The position numbers were made by a program, and so were the translations under genes. Under the pieces are notes generated by a model. It was not told where the DNA came from and made no database searches. It saw only the letters and a list, made by a program, of their open reading frames with translations. Positions 1 to 11,613 of a stretch of DNA of 64,000 nt are shown in pieces (within the stretch, counting starts at the first letter, position 1; every line of letters begins with the position of its first letter). This DNA comes from Morinoia aosen (Eukaryota > Arthropoda > Malacostraca > Amphipoda > Talitridae): contig CM059566.1 in the NCBI GenBank assembly GCA_030386875.1, positions 39,344,068-39,408,067 of the forward strand. Direction: 5' to 3'.

Positions 1-1250
1 CACAATGAGACAGGACATTACCTTTAATTACCAGCACATTACCATTACCTCGTTATACTCCAATGAGACACGCATTACTTTTAATATCCCATTTAAAACG
101 TTAGATATGTGGTACGATGGGAACGAGAGAAAATAGCATTTACTTTCAAAGCACAAGCCAATTCACCAAACCAAGTAGAACTCGAATAGATACAGAATAC
201 GCCAGGCCACCACAAAATGAAACGAGAGGTAGAATGTTGAGCCCAACAGGTTCCACAAAAAAAATGAGAAGTACTTCCCTCTCCACTCTCCCTCTACCTG
301 CAAGTGGAAACTCATACATAAATGTTGAGGCTCACAGAAGCCCGGCCACGTTCAATGGGCGCGGCAATGAAGAACTTGACAGGTTGAGAGCTTGACCCGC
401 ATTGTGCGAGTGTCTACTCTGTCTACCGCGCATCTACCTATTCAGGCGGTGTCTACCGCGAATCTACCCATGGAGCGCCGCATCTACCTATTTTCACGCG
501 TAGTGTCTAGCGCCCACAAAGCAAAGCTCACAAGTACCTTTTTTACGCGGGCTCATCCCAAATTCTCAATGTGGCCTCGTCCCTCGTGGAAACGTTCAAG
601 AGGAAGGAAGGTGGAGCACCACTGATCCGATCTCGCCGTCCTAAATGGAAGTATAAGGACTAACTCATCGCCAGCGTTAATATTAGAAGTAGAGTACACC
701 TTATGACTGTGGATAATTTCGATTGAGTAATAAATTTAGTAGCTATAACGATAAATGTTACTTAACAAGTGCACACGCGAATGAAAATTCCGGAGTCAAC
801 AGATTTTACTGTTTAGTTTACGCGGTAAATTTCCAAGGTTCCAGTATCCAAAACCGTCCATCACCAACACAAAGTGCAAACTCGAATGTTATTGTAGATG
901 GATCCCTGAAATGATGACATGTCTTGGATACCAAAACTATCAGTGCCACGATATGGAACACAAGAAGTCGCTTTTAGGTGACAGCAAACATGAACACAAA
1001 GTGAATAATTACCCCAAATGCTAACAGTTATGAAAAATAATATGACGCTAGATAAAGAACAGTCAATCAACAGATTAAACGATCAAGCTCACCTGCGGGT
1101 TAGATAAGGAGCGCCAATAGAACGCAGTGCTTCACAGCGACAAAAAAATAAAGGATTTAATACTCACGGGAAACGATGTTAAGAGACCTCAGCCGATTGC
1201 CACTCACCTGAAATGAAAAATAAAAATTAATCGTTGAACTGTTGTAACAC
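1..1250. other. Unassigned AT-rich DNA, no gene seen
   Basis: No ORF here has recognisable domains. A short degenerate repeat of the form GTCTACCGCG-AATCTACC lies at about 411-490. I see nothing else I can assign. Confidence 0.5.
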
Positions 1251-1483
1251 TTAACCCTTCAACATCCACATTTTGTACTCATGTTACCGTTATCACAACC
1301 ACCATCATTAAACTGGCACCGGCATCAGATATTCATCGATTTCAGGATGAGGAAGGTACTGCCACTCGACAGTGCAGTCCAAAAAACACTTCAAGGAACT
1401 AAACTCATTTTAAGAGAAATACAATGTATTGAGGCTATTTTTGAACGAAGACCGTACAGTCCACTTGGGCGTTAAAGGGTTAA
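1251..1483. mobile_element. TTAA-flanked MITE, family A (copy 1)
   Basis: TTAA occurs at 1251-1254 and 1480-1483. The ends between them are inverted: CCCTTCAACATCC on the left and CCCTTTAACGCCC read from the right. TTAA target duplication with short CCC-starting inverted ends is the pattern of non-autonomous piggyBac-type elements. The interior (ATTTTGTA..CAT.TTACC.TTATCACAACCACC) is shared with a second, older copy at about 50172-50390, which supports a dispersed family. It has no coding capacity. Confidence 0.6.
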
Positions 1484-2320
1484 TGGAGATGAGAGTGAAG
1501 CTACCGTACCAGCTCGAAGAGTGTATCAACAGAGGGAACTATTGCGTTGGTGGAAACACCCAAAATTTGGGTTATTTCGTCTTCGTATTAAGTACGAGAA
1601 AGTCCAGGGAAAATATTTTCACAGTATACGTAGTAAATTTTAAAATATCAAGCTAAATGTCTCGTATCATTTAGTAACTATGAGAAAACTCGGTTAAAAA
1701 CACTTTTCTCGCAGTAGGAATCCGGTATGCCAAGTGCTACAAACTGCTTAGAATAGAACTCATGATGAACAAAATAGTATAAAAGCATAAGAGAAGGGCA
1801 CATTTATCAGGGAAAGAATGTGAGATGGACCCCTTAAAAAATACCCATCACGTAGAAATGAAAATTTCCACTACAAAACCCGTTTCTAAACACAGATATA
1901 TTTTCAACCTCTGTACCCTAAAAATTTTCCGGAAACAGCCTTAATTAGTGACTCTGAAGGCGCATAAATTCATCCATAATTCTAAATTTCTACCGCAGCA
2001 GAAACTGCTTCACATATTTAACAAAAGCAAATAACTTTTCTGTGGGAAAAATTGTTCTCGTGATCACAAAATTCCAACAGGAGCGGCAAAAAAAACACAG
2101 GCAGACGCAGCGTTCCCACCAAGAGCTCGACAGCTTCCCATGAAATTTTTAACTATAATGCGGTGCATTGTTGCTCGGGCCGACATAATTAACGGCCCGA
2201 GTCGCCCACAATGCAGTCCCAGGCTAATTAACTCCTATTTTACGTCAAAATTGGGACACGGAGAGACAACGGGCGTTCGTGCAAGAGTAACGCTCTATGC
2301 AAGTTTTGGGAGGCTCCAGC
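1484..2320. other. Unassigned DNA, no gene seen
   Basis: Only short, domain-free ORFs are present. Nothing repetitive was recognised until the minisatellite that begins at about 2321. Confidence 0.4.
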
Positions 2321-2690
2321 CGTAAGATTTTACGTATAAGTTATGGAAGATTTTACGTACAAGGTACATAAGATTTTACATACAAGGAACCATAAGATTT
2401 TACGTACACAAGGAACCATAAGATTTTACGTACACAAGGAACCATGAGATTGTACGTAAAGTTACGGGAGATTGTACGTATAAGTTACGGGAGATTGTAC
2501 GTAAAGTTACGGGAGATTGTACGTATAAGTTACGGGAGATTGTACGTAAAGTTACGGGAGATTGTACGTATAAGTTACGGGAGATTGTATGTATAAGTTA
2601 CGGGAGATTGTACGTATAAGTTACGGAAGATTTTACGTATAAATTACGTAAGATATTACGTAAAGGTTACATAATATTTTACGTATAAGT
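2321..2690. repeat. Minisatellite, 22-24 bp unit
   Basis: About 15 tandem units of the type GGGAGATTGTACGTAAAGTTAC. Some units contain GTACGTATAAGTTAC and the outer units are more degenerate (AAGATTTTACGT). The central units are the most uniform, as expected for an array that expands and is homogenised in its middle. Almost every unit contains TACGTA. Confidence 0.9.
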
Positions 2691-3224
2691 TGAACTTTTC
2701 AAAAAATAAAAGAAAAAATAGAAATGAATTTCTCAAGAGATTATAAGGAACACGAGAACTCAGCAATTTCAATTCAACTTTGAAATAACAAAAAGCCCAT
2801 TTTAACGCAAAATGCTTCTATTACACCATGTATTACACGTTACATAGACAGTTTCCCAGTTCTCCAGAATGAGCTCTTATTTATGCACTTCAATACAGCT
2901 GTCTAACTTATATTTTGAAAGCATATTATTAGAAAAAAATTGCTGTACACAACGAGTGGGACAAAGAAGTAAAATTATCATGTTGTATTCCCAGAAAACC
3001 ACTAAACCCACGTCAAAACACGAAGAATAGTCCGCACACACGAGTAAAACCTTCCCAACTCGTACAAACACAAGTCTAAAATTTACAGCAATAACGAAGG
3101 TAAAAACACCTACTTAAGCCCCAAATATTGGGTTGAATTATGAGTTAACTGCAACAAATGTGTTCGAAGAGGAAAGAGCTTTTATTCATATATGAGACAT
3201 ATGAGCTCAGTAATATATGATAAA
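2691..3224. other. Unassigned AT-rich DNA
   Basis: No gene, element end or tandem repeat was recognised between the minisatellite and the SINE-like copy that follows. Confidence 0.4.
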
Positions 3225-3535
3225 ACTCAGTAATATTTGCACACCATTTAGTATGGAGTTAGGGGAACGGGGAACCTACGCACAATATGTCCTATCCTAT
3301 CCCTATTCACAATATGGTACGTGAACAAGATAAAAGTTGCAGAAGAAAGTAAGAGGAGCTGAAAAACCGGACAGCTAAGAACCGAAAAAAGGGTCCTTAA
3401 CAAAGACCAAAATCTAGTCTACTTCACCAAAAAGAAGGCTTACCTGACTCTCAGCTCAGAACCCCAAAACTTCCCTAGGGAGTGCTAATTCACATAGATA
3501 CAATAGTTGTAACTCCGTGAAGAGTCACGAACACG
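3225..3535 (-). mobile_element. SINE-like retroposon copy (partial, diverged)
   Basis: It carries the marks of the dispersed ~330-380 bp family in this window: ACCATTTAGTATGGAG, GATAAAAGTTG, GCTGAAAAACCGGACAG, AAGAAGGCTTACCTGA and ATAGATACAATAGTTG. The family is placed on the minus strand because two other copies have a (TAA)n tail on that side. The phrase CTCAGTAATATTTGCACACCATT next to this copy recurs near 4322. Confidence 0.6.
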
Positions 3536-4776
3536 TAGCAGCTTTTGTCTTTACAAGACCTTTTCAGATTAAGAAAGCCACTGCACAGACATTTATTTCA
3601 CTCACCTATAATGAAACACCAAAATTTTGAGCAAGATTTCATGAGCATTTTTAATTGAAAAATTAAAACCTAATCGAGAATACTTAGTTAAAACGTGTAA
3701 TTTAACTTTTCGAAGAATTCTTCGTTAGTTCATTTTTTGTTTTCATGTCGCATGATGAACTGTAAAAAATATTCATCAGCATGCTATTGTACAATTAGCT
3801 TTTCATAATGAATTTTCCACCCGAGCTACGTAAGAACTCGGTTCAACATTGACAACGCTCCCAAACTCGGGCAGTAAACGCGAAATTCAATTTTTTTCTC
3901 AGCATGGAAACCAAGTTGCCGAAAATTTTTTTGAAAGTCGCTTCGATGATTACACGTTCCAGAGAACTTCACTTTCGCAACGATTAAAAACCGATAAATA
4001 AACAAAAACCACTGCCAATGATGAATAATTGAACACACAAATAAAAAATTGTCCTTATTGTTCCCCAATCTTGTCGCAAGAATTAAAAAAGTAGCACAAG
4101 AGAGAGAGATCAAACTCGACCGTTAACATAAAGCATACAGAGAGGGACACGCGGCAGTCGTAGGTCAAAACAGGCGGAGAATTTGGAACGCCTGAGCCAC
4201 GCGTCCACGTACCAGGACGGCGACTTCATTATATACACGGGAGCCTTGGAGTTGGAGATCCCAGACCTGGCGAGCGTATCCCTGCTACGCGGCGGGAAAA
4301 GTAGACACAGAAAAGCAGGTAGCTCAGTAATATTTGCACACCATTGTTGCCAGCGCAGGCCTACCCAATCTCGCTGGGCCTATAGAACGCGTCGATCGAC
4401 TATTGTCACCGTGAAAAAAAAAGATCGGAATCACTGCATCATTTTAAAATCGAGAGCAGTTTTGTTACACTGCGCATCTGTGATGGAGCGTTCCGCCGAA
4501 GAAAAGCTCCAATCAAAGGTAGGACCCAAAATTTAACGCATGGACATTTACATCAGCAGCTGAAAGGACACATAAGATGCCAGAACGGTGTAGGTTGGCC
4601 CAGATTCTACGGACACCTACACGTATTGTCACGCCTAAATTAATTGTTGAGGATGGACGAGCGACAAGCGTCCGCAGTGACCTACTCATAAGTAAAACAT
4701 ATAAGTTCACCCCGTGTGATAACAGTTATTTTTTAGAAAAGATCGCAAACCAGCTGAAACGTCATTAATTCATATC
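3536..4776. other. Unassigned DNA with a GC-rich island at 4140-4345
   Basis: Most of this stretch is featureless AT-rich DNA. At about 4140-4345 the composition turns GC/CpG-rich, and a plus-strand frame reads as exon-like sequence (GDFIIYTGALELEIPDL) with no stop. I found no convincing splice-site pair and no family match, so it could be an exon, a promoter island or chance. Confidence 0.3.
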
Positions 4777-4840
4777 GGTACGTGAATGAGCAATTCGCCG
4801 AATGGTACACGTATCACCCTGAACGCGGGGAACGTGTTTA
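4777..4840. mobile_element. Fragment of TTAA MITE family B
   Basis: ACGTGAATGAGCAATT, then TGGTACAC, then GAACGTGTTTAA matches, inverted, the left end of the complete element at 61431-61696. Only this end was found, so the copy is truncated or badly eroded. Confidence 0.5.
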
Positions 4841-5296
4841 ATGAAAAAATAAATAAAACTCGAAGACACTGGTGGAAGAGGGCGATTTTTGTCCAGTACA
4901 CTGGCCAATCCCCCTAAGAAGTGGAGGAGGTCGGAATAAAAATTGAAAGATAAGGAGGCCTACTTAACTTCAATCTGAAGTCACAACTAACTCCTGAAAG
5001 AAGAGTTGCTGACTCTGTGGGAGGTAGCAGGGTTGCCACCAAGGAGCATTAATTATTAAAGGGTTACAGACAATCACTCTCCTTTAGAGTAGTACAGGAA
5101 TTCTATACATGAATCTCCTACGAGCGCAAGTCTGTAAAAATGCGCTGAAAGACATTCTCCTTTGGAACAACTTAACGAAGGCGTACGTTCTAAATTGTCA
5201 AGCATCTACCACAACTTGATAACTTTGGTAACAGTTCTAACTCATTTTTCGTTAAATAACACCATAACATCAATATTTATAAGAAATTAATACAAT

Positions 5297-5615
5297 ATTA
5301 TTATTATTATTATTATTATTATATAAGAAAGTTTTAGCCTCCCTTAACCACGAAAAAGATGTTCCAAGAGAGGAAAGAGGAAGGCACCATTTAGTATGGA
5401 GTTGAGGGAACGCGGAATCTATGCACAAGGTGCACAGAAACAGTAAGCTAGGAAAGAAGTTCATGAAACAAGAAAAAAGTTGAAGAAGAAAGTAGTAGGT
5501 GCTGAAAAACAGGACAGCAGTGAAAAAAGATGGTCCGAAAAAAGATGGTCCGTAACAAAACAAAAACCTATTTTATTACAACAAAAAGGTAGCCTACCTA
5601 ACCTTTACCTCAGGC
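5297..5615 (-). mobile_element. SINE-like copy with (TAA)n tail, first part (split by the foldback)
   Basis: Read on the minus strand, this family member ends with a run of TAA/ATT triplets (5297-5322 on the plus strand), which identifies the 3' end of a retroposon. The body continues to 5615, where a foldback element interrupts it. The remainder resumes at 10279. The target duplication CCTCAGGC (5608-5615) / GCTCAGGC (10279-10286) is family sequence, so the SINE copy was there first. Confidence 0.75.
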
Positions 5616-6365
5616 TAGAGATGTGACTCAAAAAAAACCATGCCGTTTTTTTTAAAAAAAACACGTTTTTTTTACAAAAAAAACCGTGGCCAAAAAAAAC
5701 GTGGATATTTTGGTTTTTTTTTTAATATTTTGTCTGAAAATAACTCAGCAAGAAAAAGAACCACATTACATTATTTTTTTTCATGTCAGATTACAAAATA
5801 AAAGAGCATACTTCTTAATTGATGGTTTTCCATGGTTTTATGAAATTTTTCATTTTCTGCGGTTTCATGCTTTGATATTTCATTTATTTTACAATACATG
5901 TGAATGACCATCAACTCCCAAAATGGTGTGTTATAATAACATAACTTTACTTATGTTCATTGATAGAGTTGTGACTAAAAAACCATGCTCTTTTTAAAAA
6001 AAAACATGTTATTCATAAAAAATTATGAATAAAAAACATGGATAATAATATATTTATGTGACCTTAAAAATCCAATGCTGTTTTTTTTAAAACATTGTTT
6101 TTTAACAGAAAATTCTTGACTAAAAAAACATGGCTATTATATTTTATGGGACCAAAAAATTTTTTTTAATATATTTAAAAAAAACCATGACTAAAAAAAC
6201 ATGGCTATTATATTTTATGGGACCAAAAAATTTTTTTTTAATATATTTAAAAAAAAACCATGACTAAAAAAACACGGATGTAAATATCAGGAAAGTTATT
6301 TTTCTTTAATTGAATTGTCTTTAGCAACTTATAAACAAAGAATGCTGTTAATATTGAAATCATGT

Positions 6366-6625
6366 TTATTAGAACTGTACTAGGTCTTAGAATAAAATAT
6401 CTACAAAGAATCTATTCACTCCATAAAACCTTTCAGAGACCAGCTCCATCCTCAGTCATTCAGTAAAATTTGGTGAAATGGACAATGAATTTTCACTGTT
6501 CCTTTGAAAAACATTTGACTGAATGACTTACTGAGGATGGAGCTAATCTCCGAAAGGTTTTATAGAGTGAATAGACTCTTTGTGGATATTTTATTCGAAG
6601 ACCTGGTACGGTTCTAATGGATATT
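6366..6625. repeat. Hairpin: ~96-bp inverted repeat inside the foldback arm
   Basis: The left arm begins ATTAGAACTGTACTAGGTC at about 6369 and ends near 6467. The right arm (about 6520-6622) is its reverse complement with roughly ten differences. A short spacer separates them. It sits among the poly-A/CATGG repeats and is probably a separate small foldback insertion. Confidence 0.75.
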
Positions 6626-6761
6626 AATATATCTTATGTGACCAAAAAATCCATGCTATTTTTTAAATGTTTTTGTTACAAAATAGTCATGACTAAAAAA
6701 CACGGATATTAATATACTTTATTTTACCATAAACAACCATTCTGTTTTTTTTAAAAACATT

Positions 6762-7343
6762 GGTCAATATTGAGTTGAATGTTGTCAACAAATTTCATAA
6801 TTTCGTAGGTATAGGTAGGTAATATAGTGGATTTTAAGACGTTTTACACGAATGACAATGTGCCCGGAAATTCTTAGTGTTTGAGTTATTTAAGTTTGAA
6901 GTTATACAAACGGCGCTCCTGAATGGCCTTTTTTGCGGAAAAGCAGTCATTGTTTTTGCAATAGAAACAGAAGCTAACCTCCCAATTACAAACGTAAAGA
7001 GGTTGGGTCGTGAGGGGTAGCCACCGTTCTTTTAGTGAAAATTATAAATAAACGTCACTAGAAACCTTTATTTATAATTTTCACTAAAAGAACTGTGGCT
7101 ACTCCTCACGACCCAACCTCTTTACGTTTGTAATAGGGGGTTAACTTCCGTTATAAATTAAAATATGCTAGCCGCGCGCGCTTCCATGGCGCTCACAAGC
7201 CAGCTTCAAAGTTGAATAATTCAAAACTGATGCATCACCGGGCTGAATATCATTCATGTAAAACGTCTTAAAATCGACTATATTACCAATCTATACCTAC
7301 GAAATTATGAAATTCATTGACAACATTAAACTCAATATTGACC
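6762..7343. mobile_element. GGTCAA-type foldback MITE (copy 1, 582 bp)
   Basis: It begins GGTCAATATTGAGTTGAATG and ends with the inverted version (ACTCAATATTGACC). Each arm is about 280 bp, with a small loop near 7050. Both arms contain recognisable family blocks: TTACAAACGTAAAGAGGTTGG, GTGAAAATTATAAATAAA and TTTTACACGAATGAC. The adjacent 8-mers (AAAACATT / ACATCTTT) agree only partly, so this copy looks old or its flank has changed. The family recurs at 20212, 22239-27374 and 23844-27097. Confidence 0.75.
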
Positions 7344-7639
7344 ACATCTTTTTACAGAAAAATCATGATTAAAAAATGTGGATATTAATATATTTTATGT
7401 TCCAAAAAAAAATATGCTGGTTTTTTTAAACCATGTTTTCTTTACCAAAAAAATCATGATGTAAAAACATGGATATCAATGACTTTTTGTGAAAAAAACA
7501 TGGTTTTTAAAATGTCATGATTTTTTTGGTCAGATAAAATTTAATAACATTCCTGTTTTTTGTAAAAAATCTTTTCTTCAAAAAGCATGGTATTTTGGTC
7601 ACATAAAATAAATTAATATCCATGTTTTTTACAGATTTG

Positions 7640-7790
7640 ATTAGTCATTAGTTTAAGCCTCCCTACCCAGCAACAAATGCGTTCAACAAAAAGGAGGCCT
7701 ACCTAACTCTCAGCTTGGGCCCTCACATTGTCCCCCTGGGAGCGCTAGTTCCCATAGATACAATAGTTGCATCACCCTGAGGGGGCGTTT
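7640..7790 (-). mobile_element. SINE-like copy, internally deleted
   Basis: TTAGTTTAAGCCTCCCTA is followed almost at once by TCAACAAAAAGGAGGCC and the rest of the family to CCTGAGGGGG. The middle ~200 bp of the family is missing. Confidence 0.7.
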
Positions 7791-9230
7791 TTTTTACAAA
7801 GAAGTCGTGACCAAAAAATGAATCACAATAACTTTTTAATAAAAAAAAACTGTCATGATTCTGCTATGACTTTACTCTACGCTGTGTTTGAATGGGCGTT
7901 AAGAAGGAGTTTGCCTAGCTAGCGACTGAAATACCTTCGAAAAGACTGGCTTCCATAGAAATATCTTCTCGTCAGTAAAGGCTGCATATTCTTGTCTCCA
8001 CGAACTTCGCCCAGACATCGTCAACCGTCACCTTCAGCTCTACCAACATTGACAACATCAACCTCATGGTTTGAAGGCGCACCTACGCACCCTCTACGAG
8101 TGCCACGTCACAGGCAACGATGGATTACCGGACTGCCAAACGCCTCCATTTGCTCAACGTATATTCTTTCCCTTCATTAGAGACTTAGGATCGTGTTTAC
8201 TCTGGGTAAATTAACTGTCATCCAATTGTAAGTCTATTCTCTTCTAATTATATGACGACGCTTGCCAATTCCGATTAAATTAACTAATGTAAAGCATTGT
8301 CCATAAAGACATGTTTGTTCTCTATGCGAACGGCTTCTCAGGCTCCTGCGCTTAGAAAGCGCCACTGCGCCAGCCCGGGCAGAAGCGTCCCAGCTATCGC
8401 AAAGCACAGTCACGTCTGTTGGTGTTCTCCCACCTTGCTGCCATGGCAGGCTTGCCAAGCAGTGAGGGTAGGGTTATTCTCTATTATTCAATGAGTCGTG
8501 TATTGACTCTTAAGCGTCATCAACGACCGAGCTAAGTACCCTAATGTTTTCGTATTCCATACATTCTATCCACTTTACTTCGCGTGGTAGGTTTAGATTC
8601 TGTACCATAAATGTATCGCATCAGGTTTAATGATGAACTGAATGTTTAGTATTTCGCAAGATAACTGATTCCGCGGAGGCTTCGCCTCATATAAAATGTA
8701 CTTATCGTAATTATCAACGTATTAAGGTTCAAGTAATGAGGGCTTCACCTGTTTATTTAGAGATCATGATGTGATCTCCTGTAACTGTACTTTCTGATAG
8801 ATTAGAATAGTTTTGAGATTTGATGGCGTCACGATCATCTAGATTCATTAATATGACATGTTATGCATCGTAAGTCAATCACTATCCTAACATGTAATCT
8901 ATTGCTATTAGAAGGACATCATTATTTTAACAGAAATTTACATTGCAATAGCGTTGTAACTATCCTTAACGAGGCCCTATTCGATTTACTATAATATTAT
9001 ATTTAATTGTAACTAATGACATTGAAAAGTCACTGCATATTTCGATCTTTAATGAAATTACAAAAATAGAATAATTGAGGCCTTCTGTCTCGACTATTGA
9101 TCGAAAGTAAATGAAACCGAAAAGAAATGACGATGAATAATACGATCAAAGAATTGCCTCCTGAAAATCGCACGATGAATAAATGTATGATGAAAATTAC
9201 GATCACGGCTTCGATGAGAAACCACGTTTA
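7791..9230. other. Central unique segment of the hAT-like foldback
   Basis: Composition is normal here, against the poly-A/CATG arms on either side. No ORF over ~75 codons and no domain was recognised. It may be captured host DNA or the eroded core of an autonomous ancestor. Confidence 0.4.
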
Positions 9231-9796
9231 CAACAAAACATGTTCAAAAAGAACCATGATTTTTTGGTAACATAAAATATGTTAATATCCATGAATTTAA
9301 GACACGATTTTTTATGAAAAATACAAAATAAAACAGCATGGTTTTTTTGGTCGCATAAAATATATTCGTATCCAGGTTTTCTTATTCATCATTGTTTGTA
9401 AAAAAAAACATTTTTTTAAAAAACAGCATGGGGTTTTTTAGGTCTCATAAATATATTCATATTTTTTTAGTCATGATTTTTTTAGTACAAAAACAATTTT
9501 TTGGTCTCATAAATATATTTATGTTTTTTCAGTCATGATTTTATAATAAAAACATGTTTTTTAAAAAAAACTGCATGGGGCTTTTTAGGTCACATAAAAT
9601 ATATTGTTTTTAGTCATGATTCTTTGTAAAAAAAACCAGCATGGTTATATTTGGTACCAGAAAATATATTAATATTCATTTTTATTACTCAGAATTTTTT
9701 GTAAAAAAAAACAGCATATTTTTTTGTTCACCTAAAATATATTAATATCTATGGTTTTTAGTCATTTTTATGTAATGAAAACATAAAAAAGAAACC

Positions 9797-10080
9797 ATAC
9801 AGTAAAAGTGGTGGCAGATAACCCACAATTACCTAGAGGAGTTTAAGAGGTACAGCAGGAGCCACAGAACTTATATTGATGGAGTCGAAATTCAGAGCTT
9901 ATTATCTCTGCTATTTCTGATTTTTTTGGTCATTTAAAAATAAAATCAGACATAGTAGAGATCGTAAGCTCTGAATTTTGACTCCATCAATATAAGTTCT
10001 GTGGCTCCTGCTGTTCCTCTTAGATGCCTCTAGGTAATTGTGGGTTATCTGCCACCACTTTTACTGTATGGTTTCTTTTT
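9797..10080. repeat. Hairpin: ~135-bp inverted repeat
   Basis: GAAACCATACAGTAAAAGTGG on the left is matched by its reverse complement at about 10055-10075. Between lie near-identical inverted blocks (TGGCTCCTGCTGT, CTCCATCAATATAAG) around a spacer at about 9930. The arms are far better conserved than the surrounding CATG repeats, so it inserted later. Confidence 0.8.
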
Positions 10081-10278
10081 GATGTTTTTATAACAATAAA
10101 ATGACTAAAAAACATGGAAATTAATATATTTTAGGTGTCCAATAAAAAAACCCAGACATATACTTAACAAAATTTAGGTGTGCAAAAAAAACCAAAAAAA
10201 CAAAAAAAACACATAAAAAACACGTTTTTTTTTGCAAAAAAAACGCAATCAAATAAAACCGTTTTTTTTGCATCACTA

Positions 10279-10315
10279 GCTCAGGCCCTCACATAGTCCC
10301 CCTGGGAGCAGTAAT
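10279..10315 (-). mobile_element. SINE-like copy, second part
   Basis: GCTCAGGCCCTCACATAG-TCCCCCTGGGAGC continues the copy broken off at 5615. It proves that the 4.66-kb foldback landed inside an existing retroposon. Confidence 0.75.
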
Positions 10316-10437
10316 ACAATATTTAGTTTCCTCTCAAGACAACCGTAAAAAGCAGGCAAATCTGAAACCGCACAGATGATATTAATGTAGGAGGTAAGTT
10401 GTAGCATCTGCTAGTTCAATTTAGAAGAGAGAAAACC

Positions 10438-10480
10438 ATAGATTAGATGATATGTTAGTTTAAGCCTCCCTAACTGCCGG
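10438..10480 (-). mobile_element. SINE-like 3'-end fragment
   Basis: TAGATTAGATGATATG-TTAGTTTAAGCCTCCCTAAC is the 3' end and tail of the family in minus orientation. A copy this short fits extreme 5' truncation during retroposition. Confidence 0.55.
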
Positions 10481-11613
10481 TAAAAAAGAGAAAATCATAA
10501 CGCCTGCACCTGGATCATGACCATGCAAATCAACTGAATAACGTAGTAAAAATGAAGAGCAAAATATTGACAGCGTTATGCAACCAACGCGACAGCCTAA
10601 CAAAAAAAAACGTTGCGATTCGCGAATATGACAGACGTAAAACAAATTGAGCAATTTCATAAAGATTACTCATCATTTCAGATTTAAAACGTCGCAAACG
10701 AATGGCGATCATCTGTTTCAAAAATACCACAAAAGCCAAAACCAAAATCTGAAAACTTGATCTCACGGCTTTCACTGTCACGGTTTTCCATAAGAAGTTT
10801 CACAAAATGATTAGAATACAATTTGCTAAAAGAAAGAAACGTATCTCAAGACGGTGGCAGAGGAACGGTGGCCTCGGTGGCCTCGAGACGCCAGCACGTA
10901 AATGTCGGGCGTCACAAAAGATTTCTTTTGGCAATTCGAGGAGTCGAGTTTCGAGTGGCACAATCGGAGGCTCGAGCTGTCGCTCAGTTGGCGCAGTAGT
11001 AAGACGAGCTCTTCCTTTAATCATGGAATTCCGAACGGGATAACGCGCGTGCGCGAGAAAAACACAGTAGAACGAAGCAGCGCACTGTACTCGCAAGTCT
11101 AAAGGCCGACTTGAAATGCGGAATAAAGGGTCTTCAAGACTGGGACCAAATTCAGGAATTTTTCATCCCCAAACGAAGAAACGATGCTAAATTCTAGAGA
11201 ACTTTGTTTTAGTTGAGTCTTAAACGAACATAGTGTACCATTTCCTGAATACATTTTGATGCATAAATCAAAATACCAGTAAATTTTATCTCGTCTCAAC
11301 ATATTGGAAAACTTTTCTCATAGTAATCCCATATAATCCAGGATTTAAAACTTTGAACTTCAGCATTCGATAAATTCCAAATGGCATTAAAACCGGCACA
11401 GGAATTCACCTAAAGGATCTAATTTCGCCGGTCAGTCATCAGAAGTGAACGGATCGTTCCTTTATCCACGTGACCAGGGGGACTGCAAGGGCAAGGAACA
11501 ATAGCCCCAGGATTAAAGCAAGTCCACAAAAGCAAGTCCCAAGTCTCGACCAATTTCATTGGACGAGTTCCTCTTGATGTTGACGCACGTCTATCCCGAG
11601 GCGAATTGGTTAA
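10481..11613. other. Unassigned DNA with a GC/CpG-rich stretch at 10830-11100
   Basis: The stretch near 10830-11100 is rich in CpG and contains CGCGCGTGCGCGAG at about 11044, which could belong to a promoter or an untranslated first exon. No coding exon or splice pair was supported. The rest has no recognised feature. Confidence 0.3.

Larger units (their letters stand above)
5616..10278. mobile_element. hAT-like giant foldback element, non-coding
   Basis: The left end reads TAGAGATGTG and the right end, inverted, TAGTGATGC, both running into poly-A tracts. The flanks are an 8-bp duplication, CCTCAGGC / GCTCAGGC, inside a SINE-like copy. An 8-bp duplication with TAGNGATG ends is the hAT superfamily signature. 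The arms are about 2 kb (left) and 1 kb (right) of tandemly repeated AT-rich sequence. The left arm repeats GACTAAAAAACATGG and TTAATATATTTTATG; the right arm carries the same motifs inverted (CCATGTTTTTAGTC). The centre (about 7791-9230) is ordinary single-copy-looking DNA. No transposase is present, so movement would need an outside hAT enzyme. Foldback arms built of short tandem repeats recall Drosophila FB elements, but the ends differ. Confidence 0.75.

Noticed and set aside
2321..2690. CRISPR array
   Set aside because: Units are contiguous without unique spacers and the DNA is eukaryotic.
4183..4536. Plus-strand ORF of 117 codons in a GC-rich island
   Set aside because: The first ~40 codons look exon-like, but no splice pair, homologous family or conserved motif could be shown; kept only as an unassigned island.
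5270..5563. Hydrophobic minus-strand ORFs (also near 12099-12302), resembling small membrane proteins
   Set aside because: They are T-rich translations of the dispersed SINE-like family and recur, with changes, in each copy.
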